Notes: generated by a model not told the origin, from the letters alone. A DNA stretch of 64,000 nucleotides from Proteiniphilum saccharofermentans (GCF_900095135.1 NZ_LT605205.1:4340001-4404000); one strand, 5' to 3'; numbered from the stretch's first letter, positions 36,989-46,923 are shown. Numbers and translations: made by a program.

Positions 36989-38095
36989 ATGAGATTTCAA
37001 TTATTTATATTATCCGGTTTACTATTTGTTTTTTCCTGTCAACAATCCGACAGGCAGGAAAACGTATCTGATTCCCCTCTTGATGATGGAGAAATAGTTA
37101 TTGACACCCAAATGGTGGAATTTTTATTTCCTGCCGGAAAAAATAATCTTACAGGTGGTGATGGAGCCATATCCATACAAATAGATAATACCAGAAGTTT
37201 CTGGTTATGGGGTGATTCATTTTTAGGTGAAGTCATCGATAACCAAAGGGCAGAATCATCCCCATTTATTATGGGGAATGTATGGCAACTACTGGATGGA
37301 GAGTCAGTACAGACTATAACCGGAGGTACCCCCATGAGTCCGGAATCATTGTTAAAAACAGAAAAAGTAAATGGATATCCGGCCATCCTTTGGCCTATGC
37401 ACGGTTTTGTAAAGAACAATATCGTACATGTATTTATGTCCACTATTGTTCAGACAGGGACGGGAACCTGGGATTTTTACTGGCATTCAACCCTGTATTA
37501 TCGGTTAAGTCTTTCGGATTTATCCGTAATTGACAAACAGGAATTATTGACTGTAGAACAGACAGACGCGCACTTCGGGTTTGGGATCACCGAACACGAT
37601 GGCCTTTACTATGTGTATGGTTCAAATCCCCAAGCAGACTTCACCGCAGGCTTACATGTAGCCCGGGCCCGCTTGGTAAATGATAAGTTACAAGATTGGG
37701 AATATTTTGACGGTAACAACTGGGTAACCGACGTGAAAGAGAGCAAATCGTTACAGGGTATTGACATCCCTGTTTCGGAACAATTCAGTGTCTTCAGGCA
37801 CAATAACAAATTCATCCTGTTAACACAAGACAGGTTTAAGCCCGAAATTTATACTTTTACTGCCGATACACCTGAAGGACCGTGGTCAAATAAAAAGCAT
37901 ATTTATACTATACCCGAGGGGGAAGATTCAACATTATTTACATATAATGCAATGGCTCATCCCCAATATGATCCGAATGAGAATTTATTAGTAAGTTACT
38001 GTGTCAATGCAAAGAATATACCCGATTTATATAGTGATGTATCTATTTATAAACCGCGTTTCTTTTGGGTATCAATGAACACCATACTGAAATAA
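36989..38095 (+). CDS. Beta-propeller lipoprotein (DUF5005/DUF4185-like)
   Basis: 368-residue protein with a lipoprotein signal (VFSC, Cys about 17). LTGGDGAISIQI, FWLWGDSFLGEV and ILWPMHGFVKNNIVHVFMS are typical of the five-bladed propeller groups DUF5005 and DUF4185, which resemble GH43-type folds but have no settled activity. Last gene of the mannoside operon, 58 bases after susD and behind a stem-loop. It may bind or process glycan at the cell surface (inference). Family call is from memory of motifs. Confidence 0.6.
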   Translation: MRFQLFILSGLLFVFSCQQSDRQENVSDSPLDDGEIVIDTQMVEFLFPAGKNNLTGGDGAISIQIDNTRSFWLWGDSFLGEVIDNQRAESSPFIMGNVWQLLDGESVQTITGGTPMSPESLLKTEKVNGYPAILWPMHGFVKNNIVHVFMSTIVQTGTGTWDFYWHSTLYYRLSLSDLSVIDKQELLTVEQTDAHFGFGITEHDGLYYVYGSNPQADFTAGLHVARARLVNDKLQDWEYFDGNNWVTDVKESKSLQGIDIPVSEQFSVFRHNNKFILLTQDRFKPEIYTFTADTPEGPWSNKKHIYTIPEGEDSTLFTYNAMAHPQYDPNENLLVSYCVNAKNIPDLYSDVSIYKPRFFWVSMNTILK

Positions 38096-38111
38096 GTATT
38101 GTTTAATACTT
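38094..38111. terminator. Small hairpin between converging operons
   Basis: AAGTATT (38094-38100), loop GTTT, AATACTT (38105-38111). It overlaps the stop of the propeller lipoprotein gene and faces the 3' end of dapL. Weak stem without a long T run. Confidence 0.35.
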
Positions 38112-38128
38112 TAAGTTTGGAAAGATTT

Positions 38129-39337
38129 TCAATATTCCCATTGTTTGATCCTTCGTACCGCCTCGGCAGTCCTCTCATGGCTGTTGAAGGCGGTCAACCG
38201 GAAATAGCCTTCGCCTTTGGAGCCGAATCCTACGCCGGGTGTGCCTACAATATGGCACTCCTGGAGCAGGCGATCGAAAAATGTCCATGAATCCATGCCA
38301 CCGGGACATTTCAGCCAGATATAGGGAGAATCTTTGCCGCCAAAGAAAGTCCATCCTTTTTCTGTTAGTCCTTCCCTGATCATCTCCGCGTTACGCATAT
38401 AGTAAGAAACCATTTCGCGTACTTCCTGTTGGCCCTCCGGTGAATAAACGGCTTCGGCTGCCTTTTGGACAATATAGGGCGTACCATTGAATTTGGTGGA
38501 CTGGCGGCGGTTCCATAAGCCGTTCAGCGATATATTGCTCCCTTCTGCGGATCTTGCTGTCAGCACTTTCGGCACCACCGTATAGCTACATCGCAAACCG
38601 GTAAATCCGGCATTTTTGGAGAAAGAACGAAACTCGATGGCACACGCTGCAGCTCCCTCAATTTCATAAATACTCCGGGGTATTTCATTGTCCCGGATAA
38701 AAGCCTCATAGGCCGCATCAAACAGAATAAGACTCCTGTTTTCCAACGCATAATCCACCCATTGTTTGAGTTGTTCCCTGTTCATCACAGTACCTGTAGG
38801 GTTGTTGGGATAACAGAGGTATATCACGTCCAGGTGGTGCGAAGGTATCTCGGGCAGAAAACCATTCTCCTCTCCACAAGGTAGCAACACAATTTGGGAG
38901 GATTTACCAAGGCGCATGATATTGGTGTCAAGATAGACAGGATAGACAGGATTGGTGATAGCCACAACATTACCCTCTCCCAGGATATCACCAATGTTAC
39001 CCGTATCGCTTTTCGAACCGTCACCTACAAAAATTTCACCGGGTGAGATATCAATCCCTCTCTGCCTGAAATCGACCTCCGAGATCTTCTCCCGCAAAAA
39101 AGCATATCCCTGTTCCGGTCCATAGCCGCGAAAAGTCTCCTTTACACCCATTTCATCCACTGCATTATGCATGGCTTGGAGAACAGATGGAGGCAGAGGC
39201 AGTGTCACGTCTCCGATCCCCAACCGGATAATATCGGCTTCGGGATGTGAAGCACTGAATTTCTCTATTCTTTTAGCTATGGTACTGAACAGGTAACTTT
39301 CATTTAGTTGCAGATAGTTCTCGTTGATTTCAAACAT
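38129..39337 (-). CDS. dapL: LL-diaminopimelate aminotransferase
   Basis: PLP enzyme that converts tetrahydrodipicolinate directly to LL-diaminopimelate in lysine and peptidoglycan synthesis. 402 residues from the ATG at 39337; the frame from 39439 adds an unlikely tail. Fold type I features: [15 protein letters not shown] near residue 35, [15 protein letters not shown] near 185, and [19 protein letters not shown] with the PLP Lys near 247. The final step gene dapF lies 133 bases upstream in the same direction, so the two probably form a unit for the DapL variant pathway. Confidence 0.92.
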   Translation of the reverse strand: MFEINENYLQLNESYLFSTIAKRIEKFSASHPEADIIRLGIGDVTLPLPPSVLQAMHNAVDEMGVKETFRGYGPEQGYAFLREKISEVDFRQRGIDISPGEIFVGDGSKSDTGNIGDILGEGNVVAITNPVYPVYLDTNIMRLGKSSQIVLLPCGEENGFLPEIPSHHLDVIYLCYPNNPTGTVMNREQLKQWVDYALENRSLILFDAAYEAFIRDNEIPRSIYEIEGAAACAIEFRSFSKNAGFTGLRCSYTVVPKVLTARSAEGSNISLNGLWNRRQSTKFNGTPYIVQKAAEAVYSPEGQQEVREMVSYYMRNAEMIREGLTEKGWTFFGGKDSPYIWLKCPGGMDSWTFFDRLLQECHIVGTPGVGFGSKGEGYFRLTAFNSHERTAEAVRRIKQWEY

Positions 39338-39469
39338 ATATTCGATTTGTTGATGGAATGAGATTGAAAAAGATTGGTTAAACCTAACCACCTGGACATC
39401 TTTCCACTTTTTTCCACTTATAATTGGCACATTATTCACTACTTGTCCCGATTTATCGGGATTGGCACA

Positions 39470-40294
39470 TTAAATTTCGCCTTTGAATACAAAATGGGCA
39501 TCACCGGTAAGATAGACCTGATTGTCATCCCTATCCCATTCAATTTCAAGTACTCCTCCTTTGAGTTGAACAGAAGCTTTGGTATCGCACCTGCCTGTGA
39601 TCACTCCTGCGACCAACGAAGCACATGCTCCGGTTCCGCAGGCAAGTGTCTCGCCACTTCCTCTCTCCCATACCCGCATCTTCAGATGGCTTTGGTCAAT
39701 CACCTCAATAAATTCCACATTGGTCCGTTGCGGGAACAAAGGTTGATGTTCGATCAGTGATCCAATTTTCTCAATATCCAGCTTATCAATACCGTCCATA
39801 AAGATGACTACATGCGGATTGCCCATTGAGACAAAGGTGATGGGACACTCTTTACCATTCACCGACAGGGGATAATTCACCATCTCAGGAATTGTAACCA
39901 AATTCGAATCGGAGAAAATCGCTTTTCCCATATTTATCCGGACACTTTCGACCTTATTGTTCTGAGGATTCACCGTCAACAAAAGATATTTTATCCCCGA
40001 TTTGGTATTTAAGGCAATCTCTTTTTTTGTAGTCAATCCTCTTTCATAAAGATATTTGCCCACGCAGCGTGCCGCGTTACCGCACATCGCACCTTCACTA
40101 CCATCGGCATTATACATCTTCATCGAAAAATCACCCTCTTCATCAGGTCCGATAAGGACAAGCCCATCACTCCCGACACCAAAATGACGATCACTTACCC
40201 GGCGGGATAATACTTCAGGATCATCCACTTGTTCTTCGAACAGGTTGACATAAATGTAGTCATTACCTGCGGCTTGCATTTTTTCAAACTTCAT
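39470..40294 (-). CDS. dapF: Diaminopimelate epimerase
   Basis: Isomerises LL- to meso-diaminopimelate. 274 residues with two mirror domains, each giving one active-site Cys: AMCGNAARCVGKYL near residue 72 and LACGTGACASLVAG near 215. MQAAGNDYIYV at the N-terminus and GSDGLVLI are also typical. Start at 40294 fits the normal MKFEKMQAAGNDY opening. Upstream of dapL and probably co-transcribed. Confidence 0.95.
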   Translation of the reverse strand: MKFEKMQAAGNDYIYVNLFEEQVDDPEVLSRRVSDRHFGVGSDGLVLIGPDEEGDFSMKMYNADGSEGAMCGNAARCVGKYLYERGLTTKKEIALNTKSGIKYLLLTVNPQNNKVESVRINMGKAIFSDSNLVTIPEMVNYPLSVNGKECPITFVSMGNPHVVIFMDGIDKLDIEKIGSLIEHQPLFPQRTNVEFIEVIDQSHLKMRVWERGSGETLACGTGACASLVAGVITGRCDTKASVQLKGGVLEIEWDRDDNQVYLTGDAHFVFKGEI

Positions 40295-40609
40295 ACGATT
40301 GAAACTTTGTTACATTCTCTATCAAAATAGGGTTTGGCACCGGATCCCGAAATAATGATGCCCTATTATCCCAAAAAACACCTGCGTGATTCCATAGAAT
40401 CAGGCAAGTGTTTTAAGATTATATGCAATAAATGTAATCTGCTTTATTATCTGGACTACATTATCGCGACTGAAACAAAATACTATATCCTCCTCAGTAA
40501 ATATTTGAACGATTTCGCATAAAACAACCCATTCAAATAGAAAATTGCTGATTATTCGACAAAAATACAACTTTTTGTTTTATTTTCATGTGAAAAATAA
40601 TCAAAAGTT
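40295..40609. other. 315-bp gap between dapF and the ABC permease
   Basis: Contains one clear terminator (40373-40414) for the ABC operon. The rest is A/T-rich. A 62-codon plus-strand frame (40334-40522) crosses the hairpin and is not considered real. Confidence 0.5.
40373..40414 (-). terminator. Terminator of the ABC exporter operon
   Basis: Long imperfect stem AACAC-TGC-TGATTC / GAATCA-GCA-GTGTT with two single mismatches and a CATA loop; on the minus strand it ends in six T. Confidence 0.8.
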
Positions 40610-41920
40610 TTATTTATATTTTACCCATTTCATCATCTCTTTGATAGATGGCTTCTTACCGTACATCAAAATACCTACCCTGTAAATTTTGGCGGCAAGG
40701 ATAGAGATAAGGATAAATGTCCCGTAGAGCAGCACGATTGATAACAACTTTTCCCACAATGGAATTCCAAACGGAATACGTACCATCATCACAATGGGCG
40801 AACTGAATGGAATCAGTGACGCCCAGAAAGCCAGGGGCCCGTCGGGATTATTCACGCTATAGAATCCGGCCAGGAAGGCAAACACGATAATGAGCGTTAC
40901 AGGAGTCATAAACTGGCTTGTGTCCTCTTCACTATCGACAGCTGATGCAAACATGGCGAAGATAGAAGCATACAGGATGTAGCCTCCGATAAAGAATAGG
41001 ATGAAATAGAAGCCGATCTCTAACCAGTTGACAGTCATGACCGTATTTAGCATCCCTTCCATATCGAAGTTGCCCATTTCGGTCGGCATAGTAGTGTCCA
41101 TCTGTCCGGGAGAGGCAATAAAAAAGGAGAGTCCGCTGAAGAAGAGTCCCATCAATATCCCCCAGATAATCAATTGGGTTATTCCGACCAATCCGATTCC
41201 CACTACTTTACCCACCAGCAGGTTGACCGGTTTTACGGAAGAGACCATCACCTCTACAATCCGACTTTTCTTCTCTTCCAGCACCGCCTGCATCACCATG
41301 TTGCCATACATCAATATAAACATATAGATAAGGATGGTGAACAGCATTCCGATGATGGTAGCCAGTTCGGTAGAGGATTCCGAGACGCCTCCGCCGCTGT
41401 CGAGGCGTAATGTCCGCAAAGAGACCCTTGACCCTTCTTCCACGATGGAGCGCACCTGCGTAATGGCTTCCCTGTCTACATTACCCGAAGAGGAAAGATC
41501 ATCCAATTTTTGCTGTGTTACCTTCTCATTCAGTGTCCTCACGATCATCGACTGCAACTCCTGCGGCGCCTGTTTCTGGGATGTGAGCGAAACCGAACGG
41601 GGATTTTCGTTCAGGTCGGCGGTAATCTGCAAAATGGCAAACAGATCCTTTCCCAATCTCGATTCCGGATCCTGGTGTTCCGATTCACCTATGACCTGAA
41701 ACTGATAAGCGTCAGTTGATTTCAATAGTGGTGCATAGATGCCCGTATTGTCTATCACGGCTACATTCTTCACACTACCGTCGTTGAGCGTGGAAAGCCA
41801 CAGGGGGACTAATGACAGAGCCACCATCAGCACCGGCATAAGAAGCGTAAGGATAATAAATGATTTTTTTCTTACCCTGGTGATATATTCTCGTTGGATT
41901 ACTAAACCTAATCTGTTCAT
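40610..41920 (-). CDS. ABC-2 type permease (NatB-like)
   Basis: Inner-membrane protein of 436 residues: one N-terminal segment (KSFIILTLLMPVLMVALSLVPL), a periplasmic domain of about 130 residues, then five to six hydrophobic segments. This layout is that of NatB/YhaP-type exporters. LEEKKSRIVEVMVSSVKPVNLLVGKVVG near residue 215 is a characteristic coupling stretch. The partner ATPase gene ends 9 bases upstream. Cargo is unknown; sodium export is known only for some relatives. Confidence 0.85.
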   Translation of the reverse strand: MNRLGLVIQREYITRVRKKSFIILTLLMPVLMVALSLVPLWLSTLNDGSVKNVAVIDNTGIYAPLLKSTDAYQFQVIGESEHQDPESRLGKDLFAILQITADLNENPRSVSLTSQKQAPQELQSMIVRTLNEKVTQQKLDDLSSSGNVDREAITQVRSIVEEGSRVSLRTLRLDSGGGVSESSTELATIIGMLFTILIYMFILMYGNMVMQAVLEEKKSRIVEVMVSSVKPVNLLVGKVVGIGLVGITQLIIWGILMGLFFSGLSFFIASPGQMDTTMPTEMGNFDMEGMLNTVMTVNWLEIGFYFILFFIGGYILYASIFAMFASAVDSEEDTSQFMTPVTLIIVFAFLAGFYSVNNPDGPLAFWASLIPFSSPIVMMVRIPFGIPLWEKLLSIVLLYGTFILISILAAKIYRVGILMYGKKPSIKEMMKWVKYK

Positions 41921-41929
41921 ATTTTATTG

Positions 41930-42829
41930 TTATTTTGTTACGGTGCGGATGAATACATCATTCATGGTAGGCAGTTCTTCATCGTAACTCACCACCTCGT
42001 ATCTGTCGAGAATTAATTTCACCAATTCGTTACTGCTGATATCACCCTCTTTTTGTATACGCAGATCGATAAATTCATGGTAAGGCTCCTTCGATAATAA
42101 GGTGAAAGAAGGATGTACCAGGTCGAATTCATTGCCCATCAGCCGGAAACGGAAGATATTGGGGCGGTGTTCCTTGCGGATATCGAACACTTTTCCCTGC
42201 AACACTACCTGCGACTTATGAATGAGCGCAATATTATCGCACAACTCCTCTACCGACTCCATATTGTGTGTAGAGAGAATGATGGTCTTTCCTTCATCCT
42301 TGAGGCGTAACATTTCCCTCTTCACGATATCCGCATTCACGGGATCGAAACCACTGAAAGGTTCGTCGAAAATCAACAGATCAGGATTATGGATTACGGT
42401 GGAGATAAACTGTACTTTCTGCTGCATCCCCTTCGATAATTCCTCTACCTTACGATTGTACCAGTCCATAATGTCGAATCGCTTGAACCATATCATCAAT
42501 TCGCGATGGGCATCCTTTTTCGATAATCCCCTTAATTGCGCCAGATACATAGCCTGCTCCCCTACTTTCATTTTTTTGTATAATCCGCGCTCTTCGGGCA
42601 GATAACCGATTTTGTACACATCTTCGGCTTTTGAGGGGCGACCGTCGATCATCACTTCCCCACTGTCAGGGGCAGTAATACGGGTAATGATACGGATAAG
42701 CGTAGTTTTACCCGCACCATTCGGTCCTAACAATCCGAAAACAGTAGCACGGGGAACCTGAATACTCACTTTATCCAGCGCCAGATGATTGGCATACTGC
42801 TTTACTACATTACTGGTTTCTAAATACAT
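41930..42829 (-). CDS. ABC transporter ATP-binding protein (NatA-like)
   Basis: Cytoplasmic ATPase of 299 residues paired with the ABC-2 permease. Walker A GPNGAGKTT near residue 35, signature ELSKGMQQKV near 130, Walker B LLIFDEPFSG near 152 and the H-loop STHNME are present. The C-terminal extension after about residue 220 is the DUF4162 type seen in exporter ATPases. Copy 4 of the dispersed repeat lies directly upstream. Confidence 0.9.
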   Translation of the reverse strand: MYLETSNVVKQYANHLALDKVSIQVPRATVFGLLGPNGAGKTTLIRIITRITAPDSGEVMIDGRPSKAEDVYKIGYLPEERGLYKKMKVGEQAMYLAQLRGLSKKDAHRELMIWFKRFDIMDWYNRKVEELSKGMQQKVQFISTVIHNPDLLIFDEPFSGFDPVNADIVKREMLRLKDEGKTIILSTHNMESVEELCDNIALIHKSQVVLQGKVFDIRKEHRPNIFRFRLMGNEFDLVHPSFTLLSKEPYHEFIDLRIQKEGDISSNELVKLILDRYEVVSYDEELPTMNDVFIRTVTK

Positions 42830-42835
42830 CTATTT

Positions 42836-42864
42836 TAATTTAATTACCAATTACTAATTACCAC
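42836..42864. repeat. Dispersed intergenic repeat, copy 4
   Basis: TTTAATTACCAATTACTAAT followed by TACCACGGG, between the ABC ATPase gene and dnaG. Same strand as copies 1-3 but with a shorter surround. Confidence 0.55.
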
Positions 42865-42950
42865 GGGAAACGAACTATCACCGGAAATACAACTATCGGC
42901 GAATCCATTATCGCAAAGCTATATCGTGCGAAGCATACTATCATCTTAGT

Positions 42951-44978
42951 CTAATATTTTAGTATAATTCTTTCTCCCAACTCTTTCGAGAGAATTTTCT
43001 TTATCTCCTGTAACTGCTGGAGCCGGACAATAAGAGAAAGAGAATCATCCGGATTACTTTTTCGCATCTCCTCTTTTATCTCCTTGATCTGTTGCAGGAC
43101 ATAGGCATTTTTCAGTTCTGTCGTCGCGCGGGGCACATAGGAATTCAGCAGGTTTTCCTCCAACAGTCGGGAATCTTTGTCATCGAGTTCTTCTCCCAGT
43201 ATCTTCGCATGGATCTTACTCAGATGATAGCGGTCACTCATCAACTCCGATGCCAGTTTGCTGATAACCGGATCGACATGCGACAGAAAATGACGACCGG
43301 AATCGAAATCCATATCCTCCATATACGCCACAGCTTCTTCAAAAATCCGTTTGTACAAGCCAGTAGTAAACGTGATATTATCACGCTCCAGGTCGAACTT
43401 TACAAATTCCGTTACACCCGGCCCCTCTTCTACCAACACATCCTCTTCAATGACCTCTTTACCCTGTTTCCGTTTCTGTTTTTCAAACTTACGGTAAATA
43501 GGTCTGTTACCATAGCGGACTACATAACGTAGTATCTCCTTTTCATATTTTTCGTAAGGACTTTTTAAAGAAACCTTGCTTTTTGTCTCTTCCCCGGGTA
43601 TTGGCATATCTTCCGGTTCACGCTCCGGCAGCAAAACGGGCTCTTTCTCTTTTTGTTCCTTCTTCCTTTCGTAATTGCGGCGACGTATCTTATTGATCTC
43701 CGAAATCAGTACCCGCTCCTGTATATTCAACAGTTGGGAGCATTCCTGAATATAAACAGAACGGGTAATGGTATTAGGTATTAACGCGATACTCTCCACC
43801 ACACTCGATATCAATCCTGATCGCTTGACGGGATCATCTCCCACCTCTTTCAACAACAGTTGTGTTTTAAAACGGATAAAATCGACCTCATTCTCCGCAA
43901 TATATTGATGAAAACCCTCTGCATTCTGCTTTCTTGCAAACGAATCGGGATCCTCTCCTTCGGGAAGAAGTACTACTTTCACATTCATACCGTCTTCCAG
44001 CAGCAGGTCGATCCCTCTCAGCGCTGCTTTAATCCCCGCCGCATCGCCATCATAGAGGACAGTAATGTTCTCGGAGAAACGGTGTATCATACGGATCTGC
44101 CCGTAGGTAAGCGCCGTCCCGGAAGAGGCCACCACATTTTCAATTCCCGCCTGATGCATAGAGATCACATCAGTATATCCTTCCACCAGAAAACATTTGT
44201 CCTGTTTTACTATGGCATTTTTGGCGAAATAAATTCCGTAGAGTTCCTTGCTTTTGGAATAAATCTCACTTTCGGGGGAGTTCACATACTTCCCCGTATT
44301 CTCTGCCTTTTTGAGGATACGACCACCAAAAGCGACTACCTTCCCCGAAAGTGTATGGACAGGAAAAATCACCCTTCCACGGAAACGGTCGAAAAGCGGT
44401 TGATTGTCGTTACCGGTAGATAATCCTGTTTTCAGCAAGTAATCGCGTTTGTATCCGGCTTTCTGTGCCTCGACCGAGAAGGCATCGCGTTGCTCCAGGC
44501 TGTAACCAAGCTGGAACTTTTTCACGATATCGTCGCGGAATCCTCTTTCGCGGAAATAGGAAAGTCCGACGGCCTTCCCTTCGGGATGCGTATGAAGTAT
44601 CTTTACAAAATAATCACGGGCATACTCATTGAGGATAAACATACTGTCCCGATCGCTCTGGGCCTGCTTCTCCTCATCGGTAAACTCTTTCTCCACCACC
44701 TCGATATTGTACTTGCGGGCAAGATACTTCAGTGCTTCGTAATAGGAAAGCTGCTCATGCTTCATCACGAAGTGTATCGGGGTTCCCCCTTCGCCGCAGG
44801 CAAAACACTTACAGATATTTTTGGCGGGAGAAACGTAAAACGAAGGAGTACGGTCGTCATGGAACGGGCACAAACCCACATAGTTCACCCCCCGGCGGCG
44901 GAGCGTGACAAAATCGGATACGACATCTACAATTTGTGCCGCATCCTGAATACGTCCTATAGTTATCTGGTCGATCAT
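42951..44978 (-). CDS. dnaG: DNA primase
   Basis: Makes RNA primers at the replication fork. 675 residues. The N-terminal zinc finger is CPFHDDRTPSF ... CKCFACGEGG (residues about 38-66), the TOPRIM core has FLVEGYTDVISMHQ and LYDGDAAGIKAALRGI (residues about 255-315), and a helical C-terminal region for helicase binding follows. Length fits Bacteroidetes DnaG with its charged linker (residues about 430-480). Divergent from ilvE. Confidence 0.96.
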   Translation of the reverse strand: MIDQITIGRIQDAAQIVDVVSDFVTLRRRGVNYVGLCPFHDDRTPSFYVSPAKNICKCFACGEGGTPIHFVMKHEQLSYYEALKYLARKYNIEVVEKEFTDEEKQAQSDRDSMFILNEYARDYFVKILHTHPEGKAVGLSYFRERGFRDDIVKKFQLGYSLEQRDAFSVEAQKAGYKRDYLLKTGLSTGNDNQPLFDRFRGRVIFPVHTLSGKVVAFGGRILKKAENTGKYVNSPESEIYSKSKELYGIYFAKNAIVKQDKCFLVEGYTDVISMHQAGIENVVASSGTALTYGQIRMIHRFSENITVLYDGDAAGIKAALRGIDLLLEDGMNVKVVLLPEGEDPDSFARKQNAEGFHQYIAENEVDFIRFKTQLLLKEVGDDPVKRSGLISSVVESIALIPNTITRSVYIQECSQLLNIQERVLISEINKIRRRNYERKKEQKEKEPVLLPEREPEDMPIPGEETKSKVSLKSPYEKYEKEILRYVVRYGNRPIYRKFEKQKRKQGKEVIEEDVLVEEGPGVTEFVKFDLERDNITFTTGLYKRIFEEAVAYMEDMDFDSGRHFLSHVDPVISKLASELMSDRYHLSKIHAKILGEELDDKDSRLLEENLLNSYVPRATTELKNAYVLQQIKEIKEEMRKSNPDDSLSLIVRLQQLQEIKKILSKELGERIILKY

Positions 44979-45039
44979 TTGGCAGTACGAAAATACTAAT
45001 TTTTCCTGTAAAAGAATGCTAATTACAAAAATAAAGCCC

Positions 45040-45047
45040 TATATTTG
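45040..45047 (+). promoter_or_regulatory. Predicted -7 element of ilvE
   Basis: TATATTTG is an exact TAnnTTTG match. The expected leader to the ATG at 45091 is about 37 bases. A -33 TTTG at the right spacing is not clear. Confidence 0.5.
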
Positions 45048-45090
45048 TAGGGTATTTAGTCTAACTCAAATACTATTAAATATTACGAAA

Positions 45091-46110
45091 ATGGATGCAA
45101 TCGACTGGTCGAATTTATCATTCGGCTACATGAAAACCGACTATAACGTCCGCTGTTATTACCGCGACGGCAAATGGAGCGATCCCGAACTGGAAACATC
45201 GGAATATATCAACCTTCATATGGCAGCTACCTGTCTGCATTATGGACAGGAAGCCTTTGAAGGGCTAAAGGCTTTCCGCGGGAAAGACGGTAAAATCCGC
45301 ATTTTCCGGATGAGAGAGAATGCACTGCGTTTGCAATCCTCCTGCCGCGGCATCATGATGGCGGAACTGCCGGTAGAACGCTTTGAAGAGATGGTGCTGT
45401 TAGCCGTGAAGAAAAATGCACATTTTGTACCGCCTTACGAGAGTGGAGCATCATTGTATATCCGTCCGCTGCTGATTGGTACCAGTGCCCAGGTAGGAGT
45501 AAAACCGGCCAAAGAATATACTTTCCTGATTTTTGTCACACCGGTAGGTCCTTACTTTAAAGAAGGTTTCAAACCTACTCCTATGGTCATCATGCGTGAA
45601 TACGACCGTGCCGCTCCACTCGGCACAGGGACTTACAAGGTGGGTGGAAATTATGCCGCCAGCCTGCGTTCGGGTGAGAAAGCACACGAAATGGGTTATT
45701 CCGCCGTGCTTTATCTCGATGCAAGGGAAAAGAAATATATCGACGAGTGTGGCCCGGCCAACTTCTTCGGGATCAAGGACAATACCTATATCACCCCGAA
45801 ATCGGAATCCATCCTGCCCTCCATCACCAATAAGAGCCTGATGCAACTGGCTGAAGATATGGGAATGAAAGTAGAACGCCGCCCGGTTTTGGAAGAGGAA
45901 CTTGCTACCTTCGAGGAAGCGGGAGCCTGCGGTACGGCTGCAGTAATCAGCCCCATTTTAAGGATCGACGATTTGAGTGAAAACAGAAGTTACCATTTTT
46001 CCAAAGACGGCAAAGCAGGCCCGGTTAGCGAGAAGTTATACCATAAACTACGTGCCATCCAATATGGCGACGAACCTGATAAGTACGGATGGGTAACAGT
46101 GGTGGAGTGA
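45091..46110 (+). CDS. ilvE: Branched-chain amino acid aminotransferase
   Basis: PLP fold type IV transaminase for the last step of Leu, Ile and Val synthesis and the first of their breakdown. 339 residues from the ATG at 45091; the frame from 45016 passes through the predicted promoter. LHYGQEAFEGLKAFRG near residue 52, GTYKVGGNYAASL near 180 with the PLP Lys, and YIDECGPANFFGI near 215 define the family. It belongs to the longer (about 340-360) BCAT2-like group. Its stop is one base from the stop codon of the converging CYTH gene. Confidence 0.94.
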   Translation: MDAIDWSNLSFGYMKTDYNVRCYYRDGKWSDPELETSEYINLHMAATCLHYGQEAFEGLKAFRGKDGKIRIFRMRENALRLQSSCRGIMMAELPVERFEEMVLLAVKKNAHFVPPYESGASLYIRPLLIGTSAQVGVKPAKEYTFLIFVTPVGPYFKEGFKPTPMVIMREYDRAAPLGTGTYKVGGNYAASLRSGEKAHEMGYSAVLYLDAREKKYIDECGPANFFGIKDNTYITPKSESILPSITNKSLMQLAEDMGMKVERRPVLEEELATFEEAGACGTAAVISPILRIDDLSENRSYHFSKDGKAGPVSEKLYHKLRAIQYGDEPDKYGWVTVVE

Positions 46111-46111
46111 T

Positions 46112-46588
46112 TTATTCACTACTCCATTCCTTATATGGATGCATGGACAGGAACGAATTGTAATATCGCACATTTCCGGTCACCTCATCTCCCAGCCAGT
46201 CGGGGCGATCAAACGATTCTTCTTCATCTTCCAGTTCGATTTCAGCAATAACCAACCCATCGTTATCGCCGTAGAATTCATCTACTTCGAACAGATGTCC
46301 ACCGTAATCAATTAAGTACCTGGTTTTTTCAATCACCGGATTTTCACATAACGCAAGCATCTCTTCGGCATCCTCCATAGGAATCTCATATTCCCATTCA
46401 TGGCGTTTGATTTTGCCTTCTGCCAAAGCGCTCTTGATAGTGATAAATGCTCTTTCACCCTTGATCCGTACACGGATCACACTTATTCCGGAAAGGGAAA
46501 GATAACCCTGTTTGATAGAAAAACTTTTGGATGATTGTGATTTATAATCACCCCCGACAAGAAACTTGCGTTCAATTTCGTATCCCAT
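46112..46588 (-). CDS. CYTH domain protein (inorganic triphosphatase-like)
   Basis: 158-residue protein starting MGYEIERKFLV, the ExExK signature of the CYTH triphosphate tunnel fold. Further charged strands (SVIRVRIKGERAFITIK; LIDYGGHLFEVDEF; VIAEIELEDEEE) line the tunnel. Short stand-alone bacterial CYTH proteins hydrolyse inorganic triphosphate or thiamine triphosphate. I used the second Met (46588); the first (46594) adds two residues. Converges on ilvE with a one-base gap. Confidence 0.85.
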   Translation of the reverse strand: MGYEIERKFLVGGDYKSQSSKSFSIKQGYLSLSGISVIRVRIKGERAFITIKSALAEGKIKRHEWEYEIPMEDAEEMLALCENPVIEKTRYLIDYGGHLFEVDEFYGDNDGLVIAEIELEDEEESFDRPDWLGDEVTGNVRYYNSFLSMHPYKEWSSE

Positions 46589-46923
46589 ATGCATTAAATA
46601 TATGACAGTTATAACAAAGAAAATGTGAAAGTGTTGCGTGTATGAGAATACAAAAAAATAACTATGCTTTTAAAATTCCGTAATCGCTACGAAAAAATAA
46701 AAACATAGTTAAGATTTTGGTTGGATTAAAAAATCAATGCGCGTAATTCTATTTTTCAATGAATCCGGAACAAAAATAGAGAATTATTCCCTATGAATGA
46801 TGATATTTGTAAAACGATTCAAGTATCTGTAGAAAAATTCCACAGTGGAGTCTTTACAACATATTTTCAACCCCCGGATACGTATGGTTGATTTTTGAGG
46901 TGTCTTTATTTAAAATCCGTTGC
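46589..46923. other. 335-bp upstream region of the ECF sigma gene
   Basis: A/T-rich. It holds a long-armed inverted repeat, AACTATGCTTTT (46660-46671) and AAAAACATAGTT (46699-46710), with one mismatch. Inside the loop is CGTAATCGCTACG, itself a small hairpin. The word ATCGCTACG (46683-46691) recurs upstream of the fecR gene at 48233-48241. No coding signal. Confidence 0.45.

Noticed and set aside
40334-40522. 62-codon plus-strand frame between dapF and the ABC permease gene
   Set aside because: It crosses the long terminator hairpin at 40373-40414, has no family features and no promoter-like sequence.
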